Of a stretch of DNA of 64,000 nt, positions 17,041 to 25,481 are shown one piece after another. Source of the stretch: CAYRFE01 sp964423645 [NCBI: uncultured bacterium]. Its GTDB lineage: Bacteria > Macinerneyibacteriota > Macinerneyibacteria > Macinerneyibacteriales. Every line of letters begins with the position of its first letter. The stretch's first letter is position 1. The notes below the pieces were generated by a model. It was given only the letters and a program-made list of their open reading frames with translations, did not search any database and was not told the DNA's origin. The stretch is from assembly GCA_964423645.1 (NCBI GenBank), contig CAYRFE010000005.1, forward strand, positions 1 through 64,000, written 5' to 3'. The position numbers were made by a program, and so were the translations under genes.

Positions 17041-17245
17041 AAATGGGTCAAATTCCCCGAAGCTTGCTTCGGCTTTGCTATTATAGTTTTGTTATTATAA
17101 GGGGTGTGGGGACGAAGTCCCCACTATATTAGAAATTAAGCCCCTCCCAAATTCAAAGGGAGGGGTTTGGGGTGGGCAAACAAATATAGTATTTTTTGGG
17201 GAGATACCCCGCAGCAAGCTGCGGGGTAGTTCATTGTTATGCCAA
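17041..17245. repeat. Composite palindromic repeat, copy D
   Basis: Four palindromes in a row: CCGAAGCTTGCTTCGG (17057-17072), GTGGGGACGAAGTCCCCAC (17106-17124), CCCCTCCC / GGGAGGGG (17141-17165) and TACCCCGCAGC / GCTGCGGGGTA (17205-17228). The first three recur, in inverted order, at 19390-19540. It lies directly beyond the 3' end of the RNase P RNA. Confidence 0.7.
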
Positions 17246-17284
17246 GGGAAACTTTTTCAATTTCCCCTGCAGTTTTGTAAAAAA

Positions 17285-17646
17285 AATCGCGAGTCGGTCT
17301 ATAAGCCGAATTCTGTTCACAGGCTTTCGCTTGCGTAGCAGCCATTTATCTGGGACATACGTTACCGCATGCCTCTTGCAGCCTACCCGTAAAGATTGAA
17401 GCGGGCCGCTTCTCTTTACCTATTTGGCCTTGCACCGGGTGGGGTTTACCCTGCCATGCATGTTACCATACATGCGGTGAGCTCTTACCTCGCCATTTCA
17501 CCCTTACCGTTTTCACGGCGGTATATTTTCTGTGGCACTTTCCCGATGTCACCATCTCCGGACGTTATCCGGCACCCTGCCCTGCGGTGTTCGGACTTTC
17601 CTCACGGAGTAAATAATACTCCGCGCGACTGCTCGACCGGCTCGCG
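17285..17646 (-). ncRNA. rnpB: RNase P RNA, 5' end overlapping rnhA
   Basis: Catalytic RNA of RNase P, which trims tRNA 5' leaders. Reading the minus strand, the conserved landmarks occur in order: GAGGAAAGTCCGAACACC, GCAGGGTGCC, AGGGTGAAAT, GGTAAGAGCTCACCG, AAACCCCACCCGG, AGAGGCAT, GATAAATGGCTG and ACAGAATTCGGCTTATAG. Helix P1 pairs CGCGAGCCGGTC (17646-17635) with GACCGACTCGCG near 17300-17289, with one C-A mismatch, and is followed at once by a T-run that can end transcription. The 5' ~45 bases lie inside the rnhA coding frame. About 360 nt, bacterial A-type size. Ends are estimated from P1. Confidence 0.95.
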
Positions 17647-18042
17647 TGTATCCATAGCTTTATTGGCCAACATGTCCGCATATTTATTTTCGGCACGCGG
17701 AACATGAACAAAGGTTATTTTACGAAAACATGTGCAATACTGAACGACTTGATCATAGAGAATCTTCAATCCCTGATCTCGTACTTTGTATAATTTTTGC
17801 ATTTGTTTTACAATAAGCTCACTGTCCATTTTAACAATCAATTCATCAATATTATGAGTATGTGCAAGAATTAAACCTTCTATCAAACCACGGTATTCTG
17901 CTTGATTATTAGTCGCTGTACCTAAATACAAACAACCTTCTTTATAAGGTTCTCCGTTTTTAAATAATACAAACCCGCATCCGGCTTCTCCGGGATTGCC
18001 TCTGCTGCCACCGTCGGTGAATAACTCAAACACATCAGTCAC
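17602..18042 (-). CDS. rnhA: Ribonuclease HI
   Basis: Cuts RNA in RNA-DNA hybrids. About 146 residues. Active-site acids are visible in FTDGGSRGNPGEAG, NNQAEYRGLIEGL (the Glu), VKMDSELIVKQM and the terminal ENKYADMLAN. The family fold ends near ADMLANKAMD; the last ~15 residues (TREPVEQSRGVLFTP) are encoded by the 5' arm of the RNase P RNA and the stop TGA lies within its GTGAGGAAAG. The start is uncertain: GTG at 18042 has a GGAA ten bases upstream, while a TTG at 18051 is also in frame. Follows the zinc-ribbon gene by 15 bases or fewer. Confidence 0.88.
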   Translation of the reverse strand: MTDVFELFTDGGSRGNPGEAGCGFVLFKNGEPYKEGCLYLGTATNNQAEYRGLIEGLILAHTHNIDELIVKMDSELIVKQMQKLYKVRDQGLKILYDQVVQYCTCFRKITFVHVPRAENKYADMLANKAMDTREPVEQSRGVLFTP

Positions 18043-18057
18043 GATACGCAAATTCCG

Positions 18058-18768
18058 TTATTCTTGCCAAAACAACAAACGCCCGCAATACGGACATTTC
18101 TTTATCGCTTTTGCGCGACGTACATCAGCAACCAATTGAGGAGGTAACGCTACCTTACACCCTCCGCACATGTTTTTATTGACTTGCGCCACAATACCTG
18201 ATTTATAGCGTGTATTCTTTTCCATTGCCAATACCGACACTTTGAGATCTGCGGGAAGCATGTTCGCCAGCGCTAGTTTCTTTGATTGCAATTCGTCATA
18301 CTGTGGTTTCATTTCTTCGATTTTCACTGATATATCAAGACGTTCTTGCTCGATAGCTTCTTTTTCTTGGGAGTAACGAGGATTGATTGATTCCAATTCT
18401 TTCGTTTTATCTTCGATCTTACGTTCTAAATCCTTTTTATCTTTGATCAACTCGTCAATACGCTGTTTCACTGCGTATATTTCCGCATTAAGCGCTTCGA
18501 ATTCCTTCGGTTTGCGGATTTGCATTTGTTGATGTTCATACTTTTTGTGTTGCATACGCGCTTCAGCAAGTTCAACGTCAAGCATACTCATACGGCGTGA
18601 TATTTCCACGATATCATTATTCAATGTATCAACGTGTACAGCCATCTGCGCTAATTTTTCTTCGCGGGGTTTTAATTCACGCGGTTTTTCCTCAATATAA
18701 TATCTCATTTCCATGATTGATATCACGAGAGTCGAAAACTCTTTCAGTGTATCCAGTACTTCCTTCAT
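18058..18768 (-). CDS. Coiled-coil C4 zinc-ribbon protein
   Basis: A 236-residue protein of the CpsA/DUF164-type zinc-ribbon family. Residues about 15-180 are a long alternating coiled coil (KPREEKLAQMAVHVDTLNND, KDLERKIEDKTKELESI). The C-terminus is a C4 ribbon, CGGCKVALPPQL followed by CPYCGRLLF. Such proteins are usually encoded beside rnhA or Nif3-like genes in many bacteria; the molecular role is not settled. Strong AAGGAGG ribosome site. First gene of the unit that continues into rnhA and rnpB. Confidence 0.85.
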   Translation of the reverse strand: MKEVLDTLKEFSTLVISIMEMRYYIEEKPRELKPREEKLAQMAVHVDTLNNDIVEISRRMSMLDVELAEARMQHKKYEHQQMQIRKPKEFEALNAEIYAVKQRIDELIKDKKDLERKIEDKTKELESINPRYSQEKEAIEQERLDISVKIEEMKPQYDELQSKKLALANMLPADLKVSVLAMEKNTRYKSGIVAQVNKNMCGGCKVALPPQLVADVRRAKAIKKCPYCGRLLFWQE

Positions 18769-18866
18769 AACGCCTCCTTGGTAAAAAAACTCAGTATTGT
18801 GTGATATCGTCTCGATAAGAATGTGTGCGGATGAAATGTGCGATGCGTATCTTCAATCATATTCAA

Positions 18867-18939
18867 TGGGCCCAAGAGGACTCGAACCTCTGACCAACCG
18901 GTTATGAGCCGGTGGCTCTACCAACTGAGCTATGGGCCC
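18867..18939 (-). tRNA. tRNA-Met (CAT), elongator type
   Basis: 73-nt cloverleaf on the minus strand starting GGGCCCATAGCTCAGTTGGT, anticodon loop CTCATAA, T-arm GGTTCGAGTCC, acceptor GGGCCCA / TGGGCCC with discriminator A and no encoded CCA. The first acceptor pair is G-C, which argues against an initiator tRNA. A CAT anticodon could also belong to the lysidine-modified tRNA-Ile; I prefer Met but cannot exclude Ile2. Confidence 0.9.
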
Positions 18940-18954
18940 GTTCTTTCCGTGATT

Positions 18955-18982
18955 AGTATATGGATTTCACGTTGTCCGTCAA
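18955..18982 (-). promoter_or_regulatory. Promoter of the tRNA-Met gene
   Basis: Minus strand TTGACG (18982-18977), 16 nt, TATACT (18960-18955), 15 nt before the mature tRNA 5' end. Confidence 0.65.
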
Positions 18983-19389
18983 TAGAAAAATACTAAATTT
19001 CGCTGATAATCTGTGATGAATCTTTGATAACGGTAATCATGAAGAGATTGGTGTTGATTATTGCACGCTCATTTCGTTTAAACAACGCGTATGCATCATA
19101 TGCAATCAATTAAAATACACTGCCGTGACCGTTCAAAATGAACGCTTTATGAGATTGTTCCCTCCCTAACCGACAAGCTAAGAACCTCTCCTTACCGGGA
19201 AATTTATTTCGGAAATACCGGGCAGGGATAAATCACTCGGCATTAGCCATAGACCTTTATAAAAAACATGATCGCACATTTTTGAATTTCTCTAGAGTCA
19301 TGTACTATACAAATTGAAACCGGAATAAACATGGAGTATCTCTCATTTTCCTTATCTGAGATCTTTGCAAAATTACGATTCTTATGAGT
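18983..19389. other. Gene-free interval upstream of the tRNA
   Basis: No gene recognised. It shows only small inverted repeats, such as GTTCAAAATGAAC (about 19131-19143) and an interrupted CCGG...CCGG hairpin near 19195-19225. Confidence 0.5.
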
Positions 19390-19540
19390 TGTGCCCACCC
19401 CAAAACCCTTCCGTGAGTATCGGGAGGGGTTTAAATTGTGATATAGTAGGGACTTCGTCCCCACACCCCTTATAATAACAAAACTATAATAACAAAGCCG
19501 AAGCAAGCTTCGGGGAATTTAACCCATTTAGATTAAAATC
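19390..19540. repeat. Composite palindromic repeat, copy E
   Basis: Inverted relative to copy D: CCCTTCC / GGGAGGGG (19406-19429), GTAGGGACTTCGTCCCCAC (19446-19464) and CCGAAGCAAGCTTCGG (19498-19513), with the same spacer text between them (an ATAATAACAAAACTATAAT block). The right end reads into, and truncates, the small membrane-protein frame behind mfd. Confidence 0.7.
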
Positions 19541-19708
19541 AAACAATGGCACCAATCCGAAAAGAAAATCTTGCCCCAGCAAATGTTTCGACAATAACCC
19601 CATAAGATTCATAAATAAAAGTATCGCTACGACAAAAAACATTTTTTTAAAGACCTTTTTTGGTGACAATTCAACTTTCATGTGGTCTGCCACTGAGTTA
19701 TTACTCAT
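19484..19708 (-). pseudogene. Membrane-protein gene truncated by repeat copy E
   Basis: The ATG at 19708 overlaps the mfd stop (ATGAGTAA) and opens a frame with a basic start and a hydrophobic helix (KKMFFVVAILLFMNLMGLLS), then GQDFLFGLVPLFDFN. From there on the frame (LNGLNSPKLASALLL) is encoded by the palindromic repeat. The natural protein must have continued; the GLVPLFD text resembles the start of uncharacterised multi-helix membrane proteins. About 58 residues are genuine. Probably non-functional. Confidence 0.6.
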
Positions 19709-22700
19709 TCGTATTTGTGACAATACCGTGTAATAAAGATAAAAATTCCTTCGTTTGTTCAAGCACGGTATCGTTTTGAATTCGTAATACTGCTTTAAAT
19801 TCGCCGGTACTGTTAAATGATAATCTATCTCCATATGACTCGATTAGGGCAAGTATAGAGTGTATACCAATATCTTGTGAAAAATACACCGTCAATATCC
19901 CTTTTCCCTCTTCAATACCGGTCACACCGCATTCTTCGGCGACCAAACGAAGATGTGCCACATCGAACAACACATCAGTTTCGCGAGGTACGGAACCAAA
20001 ACGATCCTGCATTTCCATACGTATGATGCGCAACATTTCATTATCGCGCGCAGCGTAGATCTTTTTATACAACCCGATTTTTTTTGCACCGTCTGACACA
20101 TAGCTGTCGGGGATATATGCAGGCACATGAATATCCAACGCAGGATATGAATGTGCTTCAAGGGGTGTATCGGTAATTTCAGCGATCGCTTCTTTTAAAA
20201 GTTTTACATACAGATCATAGCCGACCATGTTCATATAACCGCTTTGTTCTTTCCCAATGATGTTACCTGCTCCGCGCAATTCAAGATCTCGCATGGCGAT
20301 CTCAAAACCTGCACCGAGATGATCATAGTTTAACAACGCATTGATACGCTCCATTGCCAGTGTGCTGATCTGTGGCGGAAGAATTAAGTATGCATATGCC
20401 TGAGTCTCGCGTCGTCCGACTCTGCCGCGCAACTGATACAATTGAGATAATCCGAACATATCGGCTTCATTAATAATAATCGTATTCACATTCGGAATAT
20501 CAATACCATTCTCAATAATAGTGGTGGAAATGAGAATATCAATATCTTTACGTATAAATGCCAATATCTTTTTTTCAATTTCATGCGAATGCATTTGTCC
20601 GTGGACGTAATCACTTTTCAATCGATTGTCACAAATTCGGTCGATACGTTCTCGAATACTTTCTATATCTTTAATGCGATTGTGAATGACAAAAACCTGG
20701 CCTTGTCGGCGGTGTTCACGAAAGATAATCTCCCGTAACAGATCATCATCAAAAGCAATAGCACGCGTTTGAACAGGGTGACGATTTGCCGGCGGGGTTT
20801 CGAGCCTGCTCAGGTGGATCGCACCAACCAACGACATATAGAGCGTTCTGGGAATTGGTGTTGCTGTAAGTATGAGGGTATCAACTGTTTTTGTGCGGCC
20901 CTTCAAAGATTCCTTATGATACACGCCGAAACGCTGTTCTTCGTCGATGACCAATAACCCCAGATCTTTGTAATCAATCGTCTCCGAAAGCATTTTATGC
21001 GTACCGATAATGATATCGATCTCATGCGAGGCGATCTTCTTTTTGATCTCCTTCACATCTTTGGCGGCAACCAAACGCGAAAGCATGGCGATCGAAACCG
21101 GAAAATCGGCTAATCGTTCGCGAAATGTCGCATAATGCTGAATGGCCAATACGGTGGTCGGACACAATACTGCGACCTGCTTCCCGTTTTCTACAGTTTT
21201 AAAGGCAGCACGCAGTGCCACTTCTGTTTTACCGAATCCCACATCTCCGCACAATAGTCTTTCCATCACTTTTTCGGATTCCATATCACGCTTGATCTCC
21301 TCAGTGGCAATCCTTTGATCATCTGTCTCGGTATAAATAAATGCATCTTCGAATAATTTCTGCTCATGCGTATCGGCTGCAAATGAAAATCCGGGGATAG
21401 ATGCTCGCTCAGCTTGAAGTCGTAATAGGTCAACCGCGAATGTCCTTATTTTGTCTTTGACAGTCGCTTTCGTCCGTTTCCACAACGTATCACTCATTGA
21501 GCTTACTTTTACATGACGCTGGTCGCCGACATATTTTTCTATCTTTTCCATGTGCTCAACCGGCACAAAGATTCGGTTGCTTCCGGCATATTCAACGATA
21601 ATATAATCACCTGATTTACCCGCGATTACATCGTTGACGACACCGCGGTATACACCGATCCCGTAGTCGATATGCACAATATAATCACCTTCGCTCATAT
21701 CGCTTATAAAAACAGGTTCACTTCGTTTTTTCGAATAATCCGTATTGGATTTATTGGCATATCGACCGAGCATTTCATCATGAGAAATGACTATTTTTTT
21801 CTCCTGAATATCCTTATAACTTCCCGAAAAACTTCCGACGACACACGTCAGACGGTGCTGATATTCGGGAAAATGTTCCCGAAAAAGTGTCATCTGCGAC
21901 TGATTATCGAAATACATTGCCACGGTATAACCTTCCGCCAACCACAAACTCAATGCCTGTGCAAATTGACCGGCATGAGTAAAACCAAAAAGTCTTTCAT
22001 ATGAAACGGTCACATCTTCAAAGACAAAACGGGTATAACGCGATTCATCTGTTTTATCCCAAAAGAAATCAAGTATCGCTTCATTTTCATGTTCAAGACG
22101 TCCTGTCGCATCCAAACGAGAAAAATAATGCCGTGCCACTGCATCATCACCGATCACCCATATTTCCCACGAGTCATTGAAATAGTCTTGTAATGAGTTA
22201 TACCCGGTATACAAATAGGGATAATCTTTTTCAAAACCATCGTAGCGACCGGTATTAACCAATTGTAATACCGGACGGTTCAACTCCTGTAATCGATCGA
22301 CATTTACGCGGACATCATAGATTGTCTCGGTAAGCGGATAGACCGTACAAGAATCCACTGCTCCGGTGGACAATTGGGTATTCGGATTAAACACACGAAT
22401 TCCTTCGACCTCATCATCAAAAAACAAAATTCGATACGGCAGATCACTCCCTGAGGCAAATATGTCGACTATATCACCCCGTACGGAAAATTGTCCCGGA
22501 TAATGCGTCTCATATACACGCGAAAAACCGGCGCGAACAAGTTTTTGGGATATATTTGTAAGATCATAGCGGATCCCTTTATGAAAATGCAATGTATACT
22601 CAAGACACAATTCTTTCGGCGGTAATTTTTGCAATAATGCTCCCGTCGTTGTCAATACGGTGGTTACTCTTCCGGATGCAATTGCATCAAGAGTTTCGTA

Positions 22701-22910
22701 TCTCATGGCAGTACGTGCGACATCCCCGTAAAACGGCTCAAACGGCAATAATTCCCACGCTGGGAATACCGCAGCATGGGGAAGCAATTCATTCATTTGC
22801 AGAACATCGTCTTCGTTTTCAAACACCAGACAAATATTGTTCATCAATTTCGCACGGTAATGCCCCAAATGCCCGAACGAAGTAAATGTGTAATTTTTTT
22901 TATCGCTCAT
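19701..22910 (-). CDS. mfd: Transcription-repair coupling factor
   Basis: DNA translocase that pushes stalled RNA polymerase off lesions and recruits UvrA. 1069 residues. Visible order: a UvrB-like N-terminal module (PFEPFYGDVARTAMRYETL; GQFSVRGDIVDIF near residue 140); the RNA-polymerase-interacting domain with IHIDYGIGVYRGVV near 410; helicase motifs with Walker A CGDVGFGKTEVALRAAF near 555; DEEQ in LVIDEEQRFGVYH; TATPIPRTL; and the TRG-type LRGRVGRRETQAYAYL near 815. The C-terminal UvrA-binding domain is at 900-1060. A TTAGGAT ribosome site precedes the ATG. 140 bases separate it from the acyl-CoA synthetase; no firm promoter seen there. Confidence 0.95.
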   Translation of the reverse strand: MSDKKNYTFTSFGHLGHYRAKLMNNICLVFENEDDVLQMNELLPHAAVFPAWELLPFEPFYGDVARTAMRYETLDAIASGRVTTVLTTTGALLQKLPPKELCLEYTLHFHKGIRYDLTNISQKLVRAGFSRVYETHYPGQFSVRGDIVDIFASGSDLPYRILFFDDEVEGIRVFNPNTQLSTGAVDSCTVYPLTETIYDVRVNVDRLQELNRPVLQLVNTGRYDGFEKDYPYLYTGYNSLQDYFNDSWEIWVIGDDAVARHYFSRLDATGRLEHENEAILDFFWDKTDESRYTRFVFEDVTVSYERLFGFTHAGQFAQALSLWLAEGYTVAMYFDNQSQMTLFREHFPEYQHRLTCVVGSFSGSYKDIQEKKIVISHDEMLGRYANKSNTDYSKKRSEPVFISDMSEGDYIVHIDYGIGVYRGVVNDVIAGKSGDYIIVEYAGSNRIFVPVEHMEKIEKYVGDQRHVKVSSMSDTLWKRTKATVKDKIRTFAVDLLRLQAERASIPGFSFAADTHEQKLFEDAFIYTETDDQRIATEEIKRDMESEKVMERLLCGDVGFGKTEVALRAAFKTVENGKQVAVLCPTTVLAIQHYATFRERLADFPVSIAMLSRLVAAKDVKEIKKKIASHEIDIIIGTHKMLSETIDYKDLGLLVIDEEQRFGVYHKESLKGRTKTVDTLILTATPIPRTLYMSLVGAIHLSRLETPPANRHPVQTRAIAFDDDLLREIIFREHRRQGQVFVIHNRIKDIESIRERIDRICDNRLKSDYVHGQMHSHEIEKKILAFIRKDIDILISTTIIENGIDIPNVNTIIINEADMFGLSQLYQLRGRVGRRETQAYAYLILPPQISTLAMERINALLNYDHLGAGFEIAMRDLELRGAGNIIGKEQSGYMNMVGYDLYVKLLKEAIAEITDTPLEAHSYPALDIHVPAYIPDSYVSDGAKKIGLYKKIYAARDNEMLRIIRMEMQDRFGSVPRETDVLFDVAHLRLVAEECGVTGIEEGKGILTVYFSQDIGIHSILALIESYGDRLSFNSTGEFKAVLRIQNDTVLEQTKEFLSLLHGIVTNTNE

Positions 22911-23050
22911 TTTATCCTAATTCATAACTTTCATCTTTTTTCCTATCCGCCTGATCATTCGAAATACACCCGAATCCTCATTCTCTATGACATTCATATA
23001 CTATTATTTTACCCGTTCACTTTTCTTTGCGGCGAAGTTATTATGAGTAA

Positions 23051-24706
23051 TTATTCCTGCCCGACAAGAAACCGCTTGATCTTGCGTGTTGATGTTTTGG
23101 GGAACTCGTCTTTCCTGAGTGTAATCTTACGAACACGTTTGTATTGTGCTAATTTTTCATTCAACTTGTCTATTTCAGTCTTTATTAATTTCAACACGAT
23201 ATCGTCGGTAATATCGGTGATTTTATGTTGGTGAGCCCACGTTTCGACGTTCTCCATATTCGGGAACACCATAGCTTCGGGTTCTTCTTTACCAAATACC
23301 ACGATCTCTTCAATATACGGACATTGCATTAAGACATCCTCTATCTCTTCAGGATAAATATTCTTTCCTCCTGTAGATACGATCACGTTTTTCAAACGTC
23401 CTTTTATATGAATACGTCCTTTTTCATCAATAAAACCATAGTCGCCTGTATACAACCAACCCCGCTTTAAAACCTGAGCAGTCTTTTCCGGTTCCTTATA
23501 ATACCCCTTCATCACACTTGGTCCTCGTACGACGATCTCGCCCACACCACTTTCATCGGGACGGTAAATACGTACTTTCAAATTATAAAATGCAGGTCCT
23601 ACCGATTGAAAATCAATATCATCCCGACTTACCACAGAAATGACCGGGGATGTCTCCGACAAACCGTATCCCTGTAAAATGGGTATTCCCATCAGATAAA
23701 AAAAGTAGTTCACATGCGGTGGCAAAGGGGCTGCCCCTGCAACAAAATGACGAATACTATAGAGACCCGCTTTAAGCAATAAAGGTTTGAAAATATTTTT
23801 AGTTGCATTCATTTTTTTATTGAAAAGTCTCACTGATCGCGCGAGAAGAAATAAAATATTAATAACAAATTTTCGTATGATCGGCTGGTCATGAAGGTTT
23901 TTAACAATAGTTGCATGCATCTTTTCAAAGACAAGAGGCACCCCAACCATGATCGTCGCCCGACTATAGCGAATCGCTTTTAAAATATCACGAGCTACCA
24001 ACGATAATGAATACGTGATCAACGCGCCACGCGAATATACATATAAAAAACCCGCGGTCATTTCGTATGCGTGGTGAAGAGGAAGAATTGAGACGACAGC
24101 ATCATGTTCATCAAGAATCAACGCTTTTTCGGTGCCCTCACAATTTGCGATTATATTTCGCTGGGTGAGCATAACTCCTTTTGTCTTACCGGTGGTGCCT
24201 GATGTATACAAGAAAACAGCATCATCTTCAGGTCCAATATCCGGAAATAGTTTGAAGTCATGCATATCGGTCGTTGTAATAACAGAATAAATGTTTTGTG
24301 AATTCTCCGCAGATAATGAGAGCATACTTTCAAGATACGGAGTTGGATCATTACCGAGTATTTCAGCGTATTTATCATCAGCAAACAGAAACTTCGTTTC
24401 AGAATCATGCAGAATATGAATTATTTCATCGGCGCCCAGAAGTCTATCAATCGGGACACCGGTACATCCCGCGATTTGAATCGCGAAATACGCAATTACC
24501 CACTCAGGGGAATTATTACCGACAATCGCGATTTTGTCACCTTTTGTATATCCCTGCTGCATAAGATGATAAGCAACATTTATAGATAAACGAAGAACAT
24601 TGTTATAACTTACTACATAATACCCATCGCCGCGCTCTATTTGAAGCGCAGGCTTATCCCCGAATGTACGAGCCATATCAAGGACAATATCACGGATAAC
24701 GGTCAT
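23051..24706 (-). CDS. Long-chain acyl-CoA synthetase (AMP-binding)
   Basis: Activates fatty acids to acyl-CoA through an acyl-adenylate. 551 residues. Motifs: the P-loop FLYTSGTTGKTKGVMLTQRN near residue 165, the LQGYGLSETSPVIS strand near 345, WLYTGDYGFIDEKGRIHIKGR near 430 and the hinge STGGKNIYPEEIEDVL. The catalytic Lys is expected in the TSTRKIKRF tail. Its ATG overlaps the STAS gene's stop by four bases, so it is the last tightly coupled member of the partner-switching operon; why a fatty-acid activator sits there is not clear. Confidence 0.9.
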   Translation of the reverse strand: MTVIRDIVLDMARTFGDKPALQIERGDGYYVVSYNNVLRLSINVAYHLMQQGYTKGDKIAIVGNNSPEWVIAYFAIQIAGCTGVPIDRLLGADEIIHILHDSETKFLFADDKYAEILGNDPTPYLESMLSLSAENSQNIYSVITTTDMHDFKLFPDIGPEDDAVFLYTSGTTGKTKGVMLTQRNIIANCEGTEKALILDEHDAVVSILPLHHAYEMTAGFLYVYSRGALITYSLSLVARDILKAIRYSRATIMVGVPLVFEKMHATIVKNLHDQPIIRKFVINILFLLARSVRLFNKKMNATKNIFKPLLLKAGLYSIRHFVAGAAPLPPHVNYFFYLMGIPILQGYGLSETSPVISVVSRDDIDFQSVGPAFYNLKVRIYRPDESGVGEIVVRGPSVMKGYYKEPEKTAQVLKRGWLYTGDYGFIDEKGRIHIKGRLKNVIVSTGGKNIYPEEIEDVLMQCPYIEEIVVFGKEEPEAMVFPNMENVETWAHQHKITDITDDIVLKLIKTEIDKLNEKLAQYKRVRKITLRKDEFPKTSTRKIKRFLVGQE

Positions 24707-25053
24707 ATCTGCGATAAACCCTTAACCGCTTCTGCTTCGGTATCATAAATGAGAAATATCTTGTTAAATCCTGCAAGCATCAGTATTTTAAAAATTTGAG
24801 GAGAAGGACTCAACAACACAAGCTCTCCCCCATTATTATTCAATATCGAACGTGCCGTAAGGAACGAACCCATTCCGGCGCTATCAATATAATCAAGTTG
24901 TGAAATGTTAAAGATAACCTTTTTCCAATTTTTCGGTATCAATTGTTCCTTCACCATTTCAATCATGGCAGGTTCGTCATTCACATTCACACTGCCGGTA
25001 AAATGAACCATCGCTGCATTATAAGCTTCCATAAATTTGATTTGATATTCCAT
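24703..25053 (-). CDS. STAS-domain anti-sigma factor antagonist (RsbV-like)
   Basis: 116 residues, single STAS domain. The phospho-acceptor Ser is in LDYIDSAGMGSFLTARSIL (DSAGM motif). In the RsbU/RsbW/RsbV scheme the dephosphorylated form binds and sequesters the anti-sigma kinase. Directly follows the HATPase gene by 17 bases and overlaps the acyl-CoA synthetase gene. No sigma factor is encoded nearby, so the final target of this switch is not visible; it may control another partner. Confidence 0.9.
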   Translation of the reverse strand: MEYQIKFMEAYNAAMVHFTGSVNVNDEPAMIEMVKEQLIPKNWKKVIFNISQLDYIDSAGMGSFLTARSILNNNGGELVLLSPSPQIFKILMLAGFNKIFLIYDTEAEAVKGLSQI

Positions 25054-25070
25054 ATATCCACCTTCCCTTA

Positions 25071-25481
25071 TTATTTTTCTTCGTGTTTAATCAACGTGAG
25101 ACACGTGCCGGAAGCAGAAAAATCATATATCACTTCGTCCATAAGTTTACGAATTAAGAACACCCCTCTCCCACCGGGAATCGGCAAATGCTCAGGCAAC
25201 GTCGGATCTTTTACTTTTTGCAGGTCAAAACCGGCACCATGATCCTGGATAATCAGTTTCAGTTGAGATGGTTCTTTAATTATTTCAACCTCTACTGTCT
25301 TGGCTATGTCGCATTTATTCCCATGCTTTATCGCATTGACCACAGCTTCCACAAGACTTAAAAAGACATCATCGGCATTATAATGTGCTTCCCTCATGAA
25401 CTCATAAAAATAATCTTCCACCATAGTGACAAATCCTGTATCACTCGGAAATGAAAGAAACAGCCTTTCAGCCATACTCAA
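25071..25481 (-). CDS. Anti-sigma-factor-type serine kinase (RsbW-like HATPase)
   Basis: 136 residues, GHKL ATPase fold. N-box in LSLVEAVVNAIKHGNKCD, G1 box in IIQDHGAGFDLQKV and the glycine-rich lid GGRGVFLIRKLMDEV. It would phosphorylate the STAS partner encoded next and bind a sigma factor or other target. Its ATG overlaps the stop of the phosphatase gene by four bases, giving the order phosphatase, kinase, antagonist in one translationally coupled operon. Confidence 0.9.
   Translation of the reverse strand: MSMAERLFLSFPSDTGFVTMVEDYFYEFMREAHYNADDVFLSLVEAVVNAIKHGNKCDIAKTVEVEIIKEPSQLKLIIQDHGAGFDLQKVKDPTLPEHLPIPGGRGVFLIRKLMDEVIYDFSASGTCLTLIKHEEK

Larger units (their letters stand above)
16691..17287. 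other. Interval holding the MCP promoter and a composite repeat
   Basis: The first ~80 bases hold the chemoreceptor promoter. 16800-17040 shows nothing I can identify. 17041-17245 is a composite palindromic repeat, described separately. Just after the RNase P RNA 3' end there is also a GGGAAA / TTTCCC stem. Confidence 0.5.

Noticed and set aside
18867-18939. Initiator tRNA-fMet
   Set aside because: The acceptor begins with a G-C pair and not the C-A mismatch that marks bacterial initiators.
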